From assembly GCA_964016985.1 (NCBI GenBank), contig OZ024835.1:1557501-1621500 (forward strand): 64,000 nucleotides of DNA, written 5' to 3'. The notes under the pieces are model-generated. The model saw only the letters and a program-made list of their open reading frames with translations, was not told the origin of the DNA and did no database searches. Source of the DNA: Anodontia alba. Taxonomy: Eukaryota > Mollusca > Bivalvia > Lucinida > Lucinidae. Positions 55,010 to 63,685 of this stretch are shown here, piece after piece (positions within the stretch are counted from its first letter, which is position 1; the number at the start of each line of letters is the position of its first letter). Position numbers and translations under genes: made by a program.

Positions 55010-55370
55010 AGCATGCAGACCCTGCATGATACCCCGCCCACTGCAGGGTAACAAAACATGTAGAGAAGATGGCTGTGTTTGATGTGGTACTTGATAAATC
55101 GAAAGCCAACATTAGAACTTGGTGTACTGCAACCTCAAGACAAAATGCCCTGCATCACCTCATGTCTAACTGTCCACCATGTTTCAACCCGATCGGATGA
55201 AAACTGTAGGAGACAAGTCTGAAAAATCTGTTAAAACTGTAATAACCATCTCAAAATATGGGTGATCAAACCCATGAACACTTTAGGAGTGCAAATGGAC
55301 GGACAGACAGACACTGGAGGGCACATCATAATACCCCACCACAAAGCCACTGTTGTGTGGTGGGGTATGA
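55010..55370. repeat. Interspersed element with ACCCCGCCCAC / GTGGTGGGGTAT ends
   Basis: Starts GATACCCCGCCCACTGCAGG and ends ATAATACCCCACCACAAAGC, CACTGTTGTGTGGTGGGGTA T, which itself folds into a hairpin, with a GGACGGACAGACAGACA stretch before it. Design as in 2120-2355 and 11808-12200. Confidence 0.65.
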
Positions 55371-55507
55371 AAAGAATTATAGTAAATGCCTTGAAGTTTA
55401 GAACACTTTCTTCCATTTCCATACTACCTTGTACATGTATTGTGTATTGCCTAAATTTTGATTTCTTTTATGAATTTGTGTCACAAAATACTTTGTGGAA
55501 ACAAACT

Positions 55508-55575
55508 GTAAACAGTGTAGACCCTGATCAGACTGCTCCTTCAGGAGCAGTCTGATCTGGGTTTGCACTGTTTGG
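55508..55575. repeat. Variable-core hairpin (GTAAACAGTGTAGACCC arms)
   Basis: GTAAACAGTGTAGACCCTGA, TCAGACTGCTCCTTCAGGAG, CAGTCTGATCTGGGTTTGCA, CTGTTTG; core CTGCTCCTTCAGGAGCAG. Confidence 0.9.
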
Positions 55576-55732
55576 ATATGCCATTTTTTCCAGAAAAGTT
55601 GGTGTAATAAATTTCATGACAATTATTATATCAAATAAAACAAATGAAGAAAATGTAGGCACACATCATATGCATTCCGAGAAGACTCGAGTCATAATGA
55701 TCATTTCAAGGGCAGACAACCCCTGGAACCGG

Positions 55733-55757
55733 GGAGGGGGGGGGGGGGGGGGGGGGT
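55733..55757. repeat. Poly(G) run
   Basis: About 24 bases almost entirely G. Length in the assembly should be treated as approximate. Confidence 0.85.
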
Positions 55758-56300
55758 GTGTGGAAACAATTTTGATTATAGCGAAAGGGTTTTGCCATTT
55801 TTATATGGCATATTTTACATGCGTGTTCTTCCACTACTCTTAATGCATTTGGAAAAAAAAACACCCAAAACTTTCCTACATTTTTCCTTCAGAAAGTACA
55901 GGGACATAAATCCAACAAAGCTTACTGGACAAACAAGAAAAATATCAGAGTTTGTCATCTGCTGAATTTGCCCAGACAGAAGTAATGATTAATAAAGAGC
56001 ACCCAAAGAAGACTGATCAGAGTGCTCAGATACTGATCAGAATCTTCGTTGGATATGTCGGAAGGTACTGTTCTTAGGTTTTAGCTGAAGTATTTCAATT
56101 TCTTCCTGATGTCTTGTCAGGTTTCTTTTTTTTTCAGGAAAATGTCCATTTGGTATATAATGTGTGTATAAAATCTCATTGGTATCTATGGCGGGTAAAT
56201 CTGCTAATTTTCTCATTTGAAGAGAAACTTCTGTTGAGATTCCAGGTAATGTTTGTATGGAAAGTCTTGTTTTCCTCCGACAGCAGAAAACTTGTTTTTC

Positions 56301-56537
56301 TCAGCGGAATGGTTGTCTTGCATCAAATCTCAACATCGACTGTTGCCCTCCCGGTGGTGGAGGGGGTGGATTCTGACCGAATAGTATTGTGCCGGGAAAA
56401 GGCTGTTGTTGCTGAACCTGTACGGGGTATAACATGGCCTGTTGCTGTATGACAGGCTGGGAGAGTATCATTCTGGGATTGACTGGTCGCGATTGGCTTA
56501 GACTGCTCCTCTGTGCAGCAATGCTGTGGACTGGTAC
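56301..56537 (-). CDS. Unidentified Gln/Pro-rich protein, terminal exon with stop
   Basis: Acceptor ATATTTTCCAG / GTACCAGT; 237 nt in phase 0 ending CCATTCCGCTGA, stop at 56303-56301. The peptide runs VPVHSIAAQRSSLSQSRPVN, PRMILSQPVIQQQAMLYPVQ, VQQQQPFPGTILFGQNPPPP, PPGGQQSMLRFDARQPFR. It is rich in Gln and Pro, with a QQQQ run and a PPPPPP run, predicted disordered, and has no catalytic motif. The phase matches the three upstream exons, so these four form one C-terminus of 210 residues. Composition is typical of transcription or RNA-binding regulators, but I do not recognise the gene. Confidence 0.82.
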   Translation of the reverse strand, partial: VPVHSIAAQRSSLSQSRPVNPRMILSQPVIQQQAMLYPVQVQQQQPFPGTILFGQNPPPPPPGGQQSMLRFDARQPFR

Positions 56538-56565
56538 CTGGAAAATATATTTACCTCATTGTAAT

Positions 56566-56790
56566 ATTTGTTTGTTTGTGTTGAGTTTTTACGGCCCTGT
56601 CAACCCAATGGGGTCATGTCGAGCGCGGCCAGTTTACCTAACCACACGTTTACTGGGCAGGCTTAGTCCTCTATGCGGTTAACCAGTATTGTGCACATTC
56701 TTTCGCCAGAAACTGACAACTGCCCTTCTTGAATTAGCGGAAGGGAGAGAATGACCGTAGAAAATATTTCATATCAATCTCTACGAAAGC
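56566..56790 (-). mobile_element. SINE, head truncated
   Basis: GTTTGTTTGTGTTGAGTTTT, ACGGCCCTGTCAACCCAATG, then TTCGCCAGAAACTGACAACT and GACCGTAGAAAATATTTCAT. The tRNA-like head is missing after about 56790. Lies in the last intron of the unidentified gene. Confidence 0.85.
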
Positions 56791-56844
56791 AGCCATATTC
56801 TAATCTATTCATTATCATTTAATTCTGGAGGATTTTTATTTTTC

Positions 56845-56940
56845 AATAAGAACACAAGTTGTGGGTACTCATTAGAAGTGACTCAGTGAGGCACTTCTAA
56901 TGAGTACCCACAAATATATGTTTTTAAGGAGAATTTGAGG
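56845..56940. mobile_element. Hairpin MITE copy (GTACTCATTAGAAG palindrome)
   Basis: ACACAAGTTGTGGGTACTCA, TTAGAAGTGACTCAGTGAGG, CACTTCTAATGAGTACCCAC, AAATATATGTTTTTAAGGAG. Confidence 0.87.
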
Positions 56941-57117
56941 AAATTGTCCCAGAACTATCACCAAATACTCCTCCTTTACAAGTGATGCTCCCAAATACTA
57001 ATTTTTCAATGAATTTATTTCAGCTTAATAAATTCATACGAATGTAAAGTAATAATTAAACATAATTTTTATGACTTTCAAACCAAAACTTCTCCTGTAA
57101 GGCAGTTGTCAATTTCT

Positions 57118-57215
57118 GCCCAGTACAAATACGGTTAGGTAAACTGACTGCACTCGACATGATCCCAATGGGTTGACTGAGCCATAAAATCTCAACACAA
57201 ACAAACATATCCTGT
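57118..57215 (+). mobile_element. SINE 3' fragment in the opposite orientation
   Basis: GGTTAGGTAAACTGACTGCA, CTCGACATGATCCCAATGGG, TTGACTGAGCCATAAAATCT, CAACACAAACAAACA: the tail end of the same SINE family on the plus strand. Confidence 0.82.
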
Positions 57216-57460
57216 GGGTATTCATGAGAAAACGTGTATATGAGCTTTACCAAAGAGAAATGGTCTTTGGGACATATACAATCAGTACTGATCCAGATCA
57301 GTCATGAAGCCTCAAGGCCATAATAGTCTGACTGTAGAGGACTTTACTACTTGTCCATATATTCTTACTGAATGCCTTGTCAGATCAAACTCTGTCATTT
57401 TTGCCATTTATCAAGCAGTTTTCTGACGCACAAACAGGTAGTAAATGTACTTGATCAATT

Positions 57461-57677
57461 TTAACCCTTGTCCTGCTGAATAAATTAAGATGCCACACCC
57501 GCTTATAATTTTCAGCCAATCAGATTGCTTGATCTGGATTGTTACTATAAATTCACATATTTAATTGCAAACAGTGCAGATCCAGATCAGTTGGCTTCTT
57601 CAGAAGCCAACTGATCTGGATCTACACTGTTTGCAAAGGCAGGGTATATCCGGGTTCAGCAGGACAAGGTTTATTAA
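57461..57677. mobile_element. TTAA hairpin MITE
   Basis: TTAACCCTTGTCCTGCTGAA at 57461, CACACCCGCTTATAATTTTC, hairpin CAGTGCAGATCCAGATCAGT, TGGCTTCTTCAGAAGCCA and inverse, right end GGGTTCAGCAGGACAAGG; the terminal TTAA is slightly altered (GTTTATTAA). Confidence 0.92.
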
Positions 57678-57805
57678 GGCACATAATGCAAGGAATTAAG
57701 GTGTCCAAACAGTTAAAGTAAATGCAGTTTATAATCAAAGCACTGACAGCACTGGTTGATCGATTGTCTCCAAGTGTATCTTAGCTCTTGATAAGATGCT
57801 TTTTT

Positions 57806-57960
57806 TTTCAATCCAAAAATACTGATATTTTTCTTACTTTTACACAAAAACATGTTGTGGGTACTCATTAGAAGTGCCTCAGGCACTTCTAATGAGTACC
57901 CACAACAGTTTGTGGAGAAATAAGAAAAATATTTACCTGATACCCACTATTATCTAGACC
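57806..57960. mobile_element. Hairpin MITE, extended copy
   Basis: TTTTTCAATCCAAAAATACT, GATATTTTTCTTACTTTTAC, then ATGTTGTGGGTACTCATTAG, AAGTGCCTCAGGCACTT and inverse, GAGAAATAAGAAAAATATTT, ACCTGATACCCACTATTATC. Confidence 0.87.
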
Positions 57961-58035
57961 TATGGTGTAGGCTGAGAAAATGGTCCTGAGCGGGGACCAG
58001 ATTGTTTCATTTAACTTAACTTCCTGTAATTTAAG

Positions 58036-58103
58036 CAAACAGTGCAGACCCTGATCAGACGCTGTGTTCTGCAACATCTGATCTGTGTCTGCACTATTTG
58101 CAT
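58036..58103. repeat. Variable-core hairpin, core partly decayed
   Basis: GCAAACAGTGCAGACCCTGA, TCAGACGCTGTGTTCTGCAA, CATCTGATCTGTGTCTGCAC, TATTTGC. Outer arms pair; the core is imperfect. Confidence 0.8.
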
Positions 58104-58365
58104 GTGTCACAGTCAAGGCTATATAGATATCCCTCTTTACACGGCACTGTAACGTCACAGCGACAAGAACAGCTCTGCTATTAATAACTCTTACCTGGAT
58201 TTTGTATTTGATGTTTGATTTCATTGGTCAATGATAATCACATGGACAACTACCTTAAGAAAATTTTGGTGTTTGTATACTATGGCTCTATTATAAATAA
58301 TCCACCCCAAAACACTTACTATGACCATTCATTTCCATTATCCTTTATAATCTATACAGTTTAAT

Positions 58366-58580
58366 TTAACCCTTGTCCTGCTGAACCCAGATATATCCTA
58401 CCTTTGCAAACAGTGTAGATCCAGATCAGGAGGCTTCTGAAGAAGCCAACTGATCTGGATCTTCACTGTTTGTCATTAAATATGTGAATTTGTAATCAAT
58501 AACCTAGATCAAGTAATTTGATTGGCTGAAAATTAGAAGTGGGCATGGCTTCTTAACTTATTCAGCAGGACAAGGGTTAA
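58366..58580. mobile_element. TTAA hairpin MITE, reference-quality copy
   Basis: TTAACCCTTGTCCTGCTGAA at 58366 and TTCAGCAGGACAAGGGTTAA ending at 58580 are exact inverses. The hairpin (CAGTGTAGATCCAGATCAGG and inverse) has a few mismatches. The GTGGGCATGGCTTCTTAA side is on the right. The TTAA target and CCC terminal bases fit the piggyBac superfamily; no transposase is present. Confidence 0.94.
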
Positions 58581-58662
58581 TCTAAACAAAAATGTATAGA
58601 TTATATGGAAAAATAACTATTTAATTTTTCTAAATAATCTATACTTTTTGTTTGGATACATT

Positions 58663-58967
58663 TGTTTGTGTCGAGGTTTTAGGGCCCAGTCAACCCAATG
58701 GGGGTCATGTCAAGCGCGGTAAGTTTACCTAACCACACGTTTACTGGGCAGGCTTAGTCCTCTAAGCGATTATCAAGTATTGTGCACATTCTTTCGCCAG
58801 AAACTGACAACTGCCCTTCTTGAATCAGCAGAAGGGAGAGAATGACCGTACAAAATATTTCATGATCAATCTCCACAAAAGAATGTTGCCGACCTCGGCG
58901 GGGGTTGAACCCACGACCTCCTGGTCTCCAGTCGGATGGCCCATTCAACTGAGCCACCGAGGCTGGC
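58663..58967 (-). mobile_element. tRNA-derived SINE, full length
   Basis: On the minus strand: head GCCTCGGTGGCTCAGTTGAA (A-box) and TCGTGGGTTCAACCCCCGCC (B-box), then GGCAACATTCTTTTGTGGAG, GAAATATTTTGTACGGTCAT, GAAGGGCAGTTGTCAGTTTC, GTTTACTTACC-type body, ending at GACACAAACAAAT. Located between exons B (59003) and A of the unidentified gene. Confidence 0.9.
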
Positions 58968-59002
58968 AGCAATAGTGTTATAAAGAGGTTGTGGTGTATT
59001 AC

Positions 59003-59122
59003 CTGTGTATTCATGAACACGCCCCTGGGGTTATTGGGCATCATAACAGGCTGAGGTAGTGGATTAGGTGGGGACAACTGCTGTGAGAAATGGGAGGCAA
59101 CTGGCTGACTCATCATTGGATT
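59003..59122 (-). CDS. Unidentified Gln/Pro-rich protein, penultimate exon
   Basis: Acceptor TTTCAACAG / AATCCA and donor ACACAG / GTAATA; 120 nt, phase 0 at both ends. Peptide NPMMSQPVASHFSQQLSPPN followed by PLPQPVMMPNNPRGVFMNTQ. Low complexity, Met/Pro/Gln/Asn rich, no recognised domain. A length that is a multiple of three, together with symmetric phase, means it could be skipped without breaking the frame. Confidence 0.8.
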
Positions 59123-59189
59123 CTGTTGAAAGAAGTAACATGATACAAGAGGTTATCACATAGCTACAGATAAGAGGGGGTATCCACAT

Positions 59190-59310
59190 AATATATTTCT
59201 TATTTCTCTATAAAAAACATATGTTGTGGGTACTCATTAGAAGCACCTTGCTGAGGCGCTTCTAATGAGTACCCACAACATATGTTTTCATGGAAAAATA
59301 AGAAAGAATC
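59190..59310. mobile_element. Hairpin MITE copy
   Basis: TTTCTTATTTCTCTATAAAA, AACATATGTTGTGGGTACTC, ATTAGAAGCACCTTG / CTGAGGCGCTTCTAAT and the inverse outer arm to TGGAAAAATAAGAAAG. The two inner arms are still largely complementary. Confidence 0.9.
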
Positions 59311-60229
59311 AGCATTTTTCGGATGAAAAAAGCACCTTATCTGTTGTTATGTTATCAACATTCCAGTGTACAAAGGTAAGTACCACATTTACAGTGTTTA
59401 CCATAAATACATTGTATTCACTCCTTAGCAAACAATGTAGACCTACATCAAACCTCTCCATGGTGGCATTGCACTGACTGCTTCCTCTGGTCTGCAGGGT
59501 GGGCAATGTTGGTGACTTCATGGCAAAGTCAAGAGAAGAGGAAGAGAAATACAACAGATTCTGTATATAGATCACTTCTACAGCCTTGCTAAGGAAGCTG
59601 GCTTTTTAAGGTGGCCTATGGCAATTCTTGTGGAGTGACTGGCTCTTTACGAAGTTAAGCAACATATATTGTGGTTAGTACCTAGATAACTGTGATGCTT
59701 GACAGGATGGAAGATCCGGTAAATGCAACACTATATTTCTACCCTTTAAATACTCAAATGTGCCCAATTCTCATTAGACTGGCACTTTCAACACAGTTTC
59801 AGATAAACAATTTGACTTGTTCAAATTTTAGATAACTATCCAATACCCTTTCCAAATATTAAGGATAATTAGCCCTATATACTGGCTCTATTACCGAACA
59901 AACTTGCAGAACAGGTTCCTACAGAAGTGAAAATTCAAATTATCCAAAGTCTAGGAGGCACTGGTTATCCCCACCTCCCAATCATTACTACCACCACCAC
60001 TTTGAAGAGTTACATTCTAAATTCTATGACAGGTCCTTAACATACTTCTAAAATTACAAGCTTTCCTTATCAGTTTTTAAAATTTCCCCAACTTTTTGCA
60101 TGTCACTAATTCTTTTTTTTCCCCCAAAATTTTTCATGATATGTGAAAGCTCTGTTAGAAGATACTGGTCTAGATAACTAACATGTAATTCATAGCCCCA
60201 GTGAAGGCATTTTTTCAACCCAAGGTTGT
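59311..60229. other. Intron DNA without a recognised feature
   Basis: Short frames on both strands are present, but none has splice-flanked coding with family motifs. Confidence 0.45.
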
Positions 60230-60345
60230 TGATATTTTTCTTATTTCTCCATGAAAACATGTTATGGGTACTCATTAGAAGCTGCTCACTGAGGTGCTTC
60301 TAATGAGTACCCACAACATTTGTTTTTGTGAAGAGATCAGACAAA
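60230..60345. mobile_element. Hairpin MITE copy
   Basis: GATATTTTTCTTATTTCTCC, ATGAAAACATGTTATGGGTA, CTCATTAGAAGCTGCTCACT, GAGGTGCTTCTAATGAGTAC, CCACAACATTTG. Confidence 0.87.
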
Positions 60346-60356
60346 TGTTTTCCAGT

Positions 60357-60668
60357 TTGTCTGTTTGTTTGTGTTGAGGTTTTATGGCCCAGTCAACCCA
60401 ATGGGGTCATGTCGAGCGTGGTCAGTTTACCTAATCACACGTTTACTGGGTAGGCTTAGTCCTCTAAGTGGTTAACCAGTATTGTGCACATTCTTTTGCC
60501 AGAAACTGACAACTGCCCTTCTTGAATCAGTGGAAGGGAGAGAATGACCTTAGAAAATATTTCATGATCAATCTCCACGAAAGAATGTTGCCGACCTCGG
60601 CGGGGATTGAACCCGTGACCTCCTGGTCTCCAGTCGGACGGCGCATCCAACTGAGCCTCCGAGGCCGG
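60357..60668 (-). mobile_element. tRNA-derived SINE, full length
   Basis: Head GCCTCGGAGGCTCAGTTGGA and TCACGGGTTCAATCCCCGCC at the right end; body GGCAACATTCTTTCGTGGAG, TTGATCATGAAATATTTTCT, AAGAAGGGCAGTTGTCAGTT, GTGCACAATACTGGTTAACC, GACTGGGCCATAAAACCTCA, tail ACACAAACAAACA. The most complete copy of the family, about 42 bp downstream of exon C (60710) in the transcript. Confidence 0.92.
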
Positions 60669-60709
60669 TTACCCTCTCTTATCTGGAGCTATGATGTATC
60701 CTACATTAC

Positions 60710-60850
60710 CTGTACAACAGAAGAAGAAGGAGGACCAATCATGGGGGAATATTTTGGACTGACACCTGCCTGTCGTCTGGCCTCACCATGCCTCTCTTCT
60801 TCTCTCTGTATTGCTGCAGAGATATTCTCCTGCACCCGTCTGTAGTCCGT
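60710..60850 (-). CDS. Unidentified protein, internal exon with charged helix
   Basis: Acceptor TTCATTATAG / ACGGAC and donor GTACAG / GTAATG; 141 nt, phase 0 at both ends. Peptide TDYRRVQENISAAIQREEER, HGEARRQAGVSPKYSPMIGP, PSSSVVQ. The first half is strongly charged and likely helical; the second half is Pro/Ser-rich like the following exons. I do not recognise the family. Like the next exon, it is phase-symmetric and skippable. Confidence 0.82.
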
Positions 60851-60915
60851 CTATAATGAAAACAAAACAGTAATAGAACAGTATGTTAAAAACAGTACTT
60901 GATGTGTCTGCGACT

Positions 60916-61212
60916 TTGTTTGTTTGTTTGTTTGTTTGTGTTGAGATTTTACGGCCCAGTCAACCCAATGGGGTCCTGTCGAGCATGGTCAGTTTACCTA
61001 ATCACACTTTACTTGGCAGGCTCAGTCCTCTAAGCTGTTAACCAGTATTGTGCACATTCTTTCCCCAGAAACTGCCCTTCTTGACTCAACAGAAAGAGAA
61101 TGACTGTAGAAAATATTTCATGATCAAACTGCACAGTAGAATGTTGCCGACCTGGCAGGGTTGAATTGGCAACCTCCTGATCACCAGTCGGACGCACATC
61201 CACCGAGCCAGA
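60916..61212 (-). mobile_element. tRNA-derived SINE, diverged
   Basis: Ends at GTTTGTTTGTTTGTTTGTTT (tail) and has a degenerate head near 61150-61212 (GGCTCGGTGGATGTGCGTCC, GACTGGTGATCAGGAGG). The body is as in 60357. Confidence 0.82.
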
Positions 61213-61220
61213 GGAAAGGT

Positions 61221-61292
61221 GTGGTTAGGTAAACTGACTGGCTCGACATGACCCCGTTGGATTGTCTGGGCTGTAAAACGCGCACACAAACA
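61221..61292 (+). mobile_element. SINE 3' fragment, inverted against the neighbour
   Basis: GTGTGGTTAGGTAAACTGAC, TGGCTCGACATGACCCCGTT, GGATTGTCTGGGCTGTAAAA. Directly next to the full SINE on the other strand. Confidence 0.72.
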
Positions 61293-61484
61293 AGCACCTG
61301 CACAAAGAATCACTGGATACTGAAGGAGATATCCACAAACAAACAGACTGCACAGGCTGGTTTGGCTGTTCCCTATTTGAATATGGTAATAGAGTCCTTT
61401 TTTATGCTGTTTATCATTTTGTGAGTCATGTTGTAAGAAATGCAGCAATGGCACAATTCAGCCACGTGCTGGACAGTCTTTCTG

Positions 61485-61665
61485 TTATTAACCACGCCCA
61501 CTTCTAATTTTCAGCCAATCAGGTTACTTGATCCAGATTGTTGCTATAAATTTGCATACTTGATGGCAAACAGTGCAGATCCAGATCAGTTGGCTTCTTC
61601 AGAAGCCAACTGATCTGGATCTACACTGTTTGCAAAACAGAGTATATCCGGATTCAGCCTGCTAC
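61485..61665. mobile_element. TTAA hairpin MITE, ends degenerate
   Basis: CCACGCCCACTTCTAATTTT, CAGCCAATCAGG, hairpin CAGTGCAGATCCAGATCAGT, TGGCTTCTTCAGAAGCCA and inverse, ATATCCGGATTCAGCCTG. Confidence 0.85.
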
Positions 61666-61832
61666 AGAATATATCAATAATCAACACTGACCCTGACTAG
61701 ACTGTGCAGATGGTTGCACTGATTGAGGTTTCCACTGTTCCAATAGGTCCCAAGAATCTTTCTTTAACTCATCCACAAGCTCCTATCATTTTCAAATTTA
61801 CATGAAAAGGCTTGTTGGTAAGCTCTTATCAA

Positions 61833-62392
61833 CAGTAGGACCTCAATGGCTTGAACATCCTTGGGACCATAAATTTTTTTTCGAGATACTGGTTGTTCGA
61901 GCAACTGAGGATTAATGATGGCGCCAGTTAAGGAAGCAAATGGCAATAATTAAGGGAAATCTTTTCAATCTTCTACACAATAATGGTATGTTGAGTGTAC
62001 TCATTAGAATCATTTCAATGAGATGATTCTAATGAGTTCACAAAACACATAGCACTAGTTAAGGCACTTTTTTCAGTCCAAAAGTATTGATATTTTTCTT
62101 ATTTCTCCACAAAAACATATGTTGTGGATACTCATTAGAAGCGCCTCGCCGAGGTGCTTCTAATGAGTACCCACAACATATGTTTTCGTGGAGAAATAAG
62201 AAAAGTATTTACCGGATACCCTCCCTTATGGAGACCTATGCAAAACATACAAATTTCATGATGAAATAAGAAAATTGCCCTGAATATTTGTTTTCTTGAG
62301 CCATCGGAATAATTTCTTAGGGACTCAAAAAACGAGTTCCAATTAGTCATGGTAAACAAGCCATTAGTGTTTGAGCAATTGAAGTTTGACTG
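61833..62392. mobile_element. Pogo/Tigger-like MITE with two hairpins inside
   Basis: Left end CAGTAGGACCTCAATGGCTT; right end CAATTGAAGTTTGACTG, followed by TA. It contains the palindrome at 61983-62040 (GTACTCATTAGAATCATT and inverse) at the place where 8903-9260 has its own. It also contains a second complete hairpin MITE at 62085-62215 (ATGTTGTGGATACTCATTAG, AAGCGCCTCGCCGAGGTGCT), which looks like a later insertion. Confidence 0.72.
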
Positions 62393-62411
62393 TAGTTTGT
62401 TTTGTTTTTTT

Positions 62412-62708
62412 TACACAATAAGAGCTGTCGCAGGACAGGGTAGCTCACCTGAATCATGCTTTGCCTCTAAAAACCATAAAATCTTAACAATTTCTTTTTC
62501 AAGTCTGTGACCTTGACCTCATGTGGATCGGGATGATACAGCATAGAACTTCAGACCCATATCTAACATCTGGGCAAACATGAACTCCGATCCACAGGTT
62601 CAAGAGATATAGCCTTTAAAAAAACTTTCAAAAAAAAAAAACTTGAAACAATACTGACATTGTGGTGACTGCTATAACTCTACCTGTACTTTCGTACAAG
62701 TGAGCTAA
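62412..62708. mobile_element. Short element with hairpin-GTGAGCTAA end
   Basis: Starts ACACAATAAGAGCTGTCGCA, GGACAGGGTAGCTCACCTGA and ends CTGTACTTTCGTACAAGTGA, GCTAA (CTAA at 62705-62708). The TGTAC-TTTC-GTACA hairpin lies just before AGTGAGCTAA, as in the larger elements ending at 46109 and 52464. Its interior lacks a minisatellite. Confidence 0.72.
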
Positions 62709-62744
62709 AAAACATAACTTCCCTAAATATTCAGACACCTTAAC

Positions 62745-62992
62745 CCTTAAAGCACCAGTCACAACTATTGTCGTCTGCTTTGTCATCTGCTTGTCATTTT
62801 AAAAGTCATTTTTGCAAACAGTGTGGACCCAGACCAGACTGCTCCTTTAGGAGCAGTCGTATCAGGGTCCACACTGTTTGCCTGTAAGCAAAAAAAGGTT
62901 TGAAAAGTCTGCAAGAATATTCAGCAGATGACATAAACAGACAACATTTTCAGATGCAGTTTTTCTTGGCGCTTTAAGGGTTAACTACCATA
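62745..62992. mobile_element. MITE with TTAACCCTTAAAGC ends carrying a variable-core hairpin
   Basis: TTAACCCTTAAAGCACCAGT at the left and GGCGCTTTAAGGGTTAA at the right; sub-terminal GTCGTCTGCTTTGTCATCTG against CAGCAGATGAC. In the centre is a separate palindrome (62815-62882): GCAAACAGTGTGGACCCAGA, CCAGACTGCTCCTTTAGGAG, CAGTCGTATCAGGGTCCACA, CTGTTTGC. Confidence 0.82.
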
Positions 62993-63087
62993 TCCAGCCT
63001 TGTAGACCAAATAAGTACAAAACAGTGTAGATGCAGATAAGCAATCGTTAGGATCTCCATTGCTCATCATTCCATTTTTGATTTTGT

Positions 63088-63390
63088 TTTGTTTGTTTGT
63101 GGAGGTTTTACTGCCCAGTCAACTCAATGGGGTCACGTTGAGTGCAGTCAGTTTACTAACCACACTTTTACTGGGCAGGCCTAGTCCTCTAAGCCGTCAA
63201 CCAGTATTGTGTACATTCTTTTGCCCGAAACTGACAACTGCCCTTCTTGAATCAGTGGAAGAGAGAGAATAACTGTAGAAAATATTTCATGATTAAACCT
63301 CCACGAAAATGTTGACGACACGGTGGGGGTCCAACATGCAACCCCCTGATCACCAGTCAGAAGCACATCCAACTGTGCCACCGTGGACGA
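63088..63390 (-). mobile_element. tRNA-derived SINE, full length, diverged
   Basis: Head near 63330-63390 (CCACGGTGGCACAGTTGGAT, CTGGTGATCAGGGGG), body GAAATATTTTCTACAGTTAT, TCAAGAAGGGCAGTTGTCAG, ending at the GTTTGTTTGTGGAG tail. Confidence 0.85.
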
Positions 63391-63548
63391 CTTTTTGATT
63401 TCCTACTGACTCTCTTATTTGTAATAATGGATATACCCAAATTCAAACTTGGAAGAGTTCATTTCAGAAACTATCTGCAGGGCGTAGAACCAGCTGAATC
63501 CATTTCAACAACTAAGCAGTGAAAATATGTAGGTTAGCAAATAAATAC

Positions 63549-63685
63549 CTCCACTGAAGTTGGACTAGGGCCAGTATTTGATGGTGCTTTCCCTGACGAT
63601 GACCTCTGACCTCCATTTGAACTTCCATTACTGGTTGACCTTGACCTTTCAGTTGTTGTGGTTGGTGTACTGATTGTAGCTTGGT
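63549..63685 (-). CDS. Unidentified protein, Ser/Thr-rich internal exon
   Basis: Acceptor TTTTTTTTACCCTAG / ACCAAG and donor GTGGAG / GTATTT; 137 nt entering with two bases of a codon and leaving in phase 0. Peptide QATISTPTTTTERSRSTSNG, SSNGGQRSSSGKAPSNTGPS, PTSVE. Ser/Thr/Gly/Asn rich and probably disordered. The strong polypyrimidine acceptor and exact phase fit to 60710-60850 support it despite low complexity. Upstream exons, which would identify the gene, lie right of the window. Confidence 0.75.
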
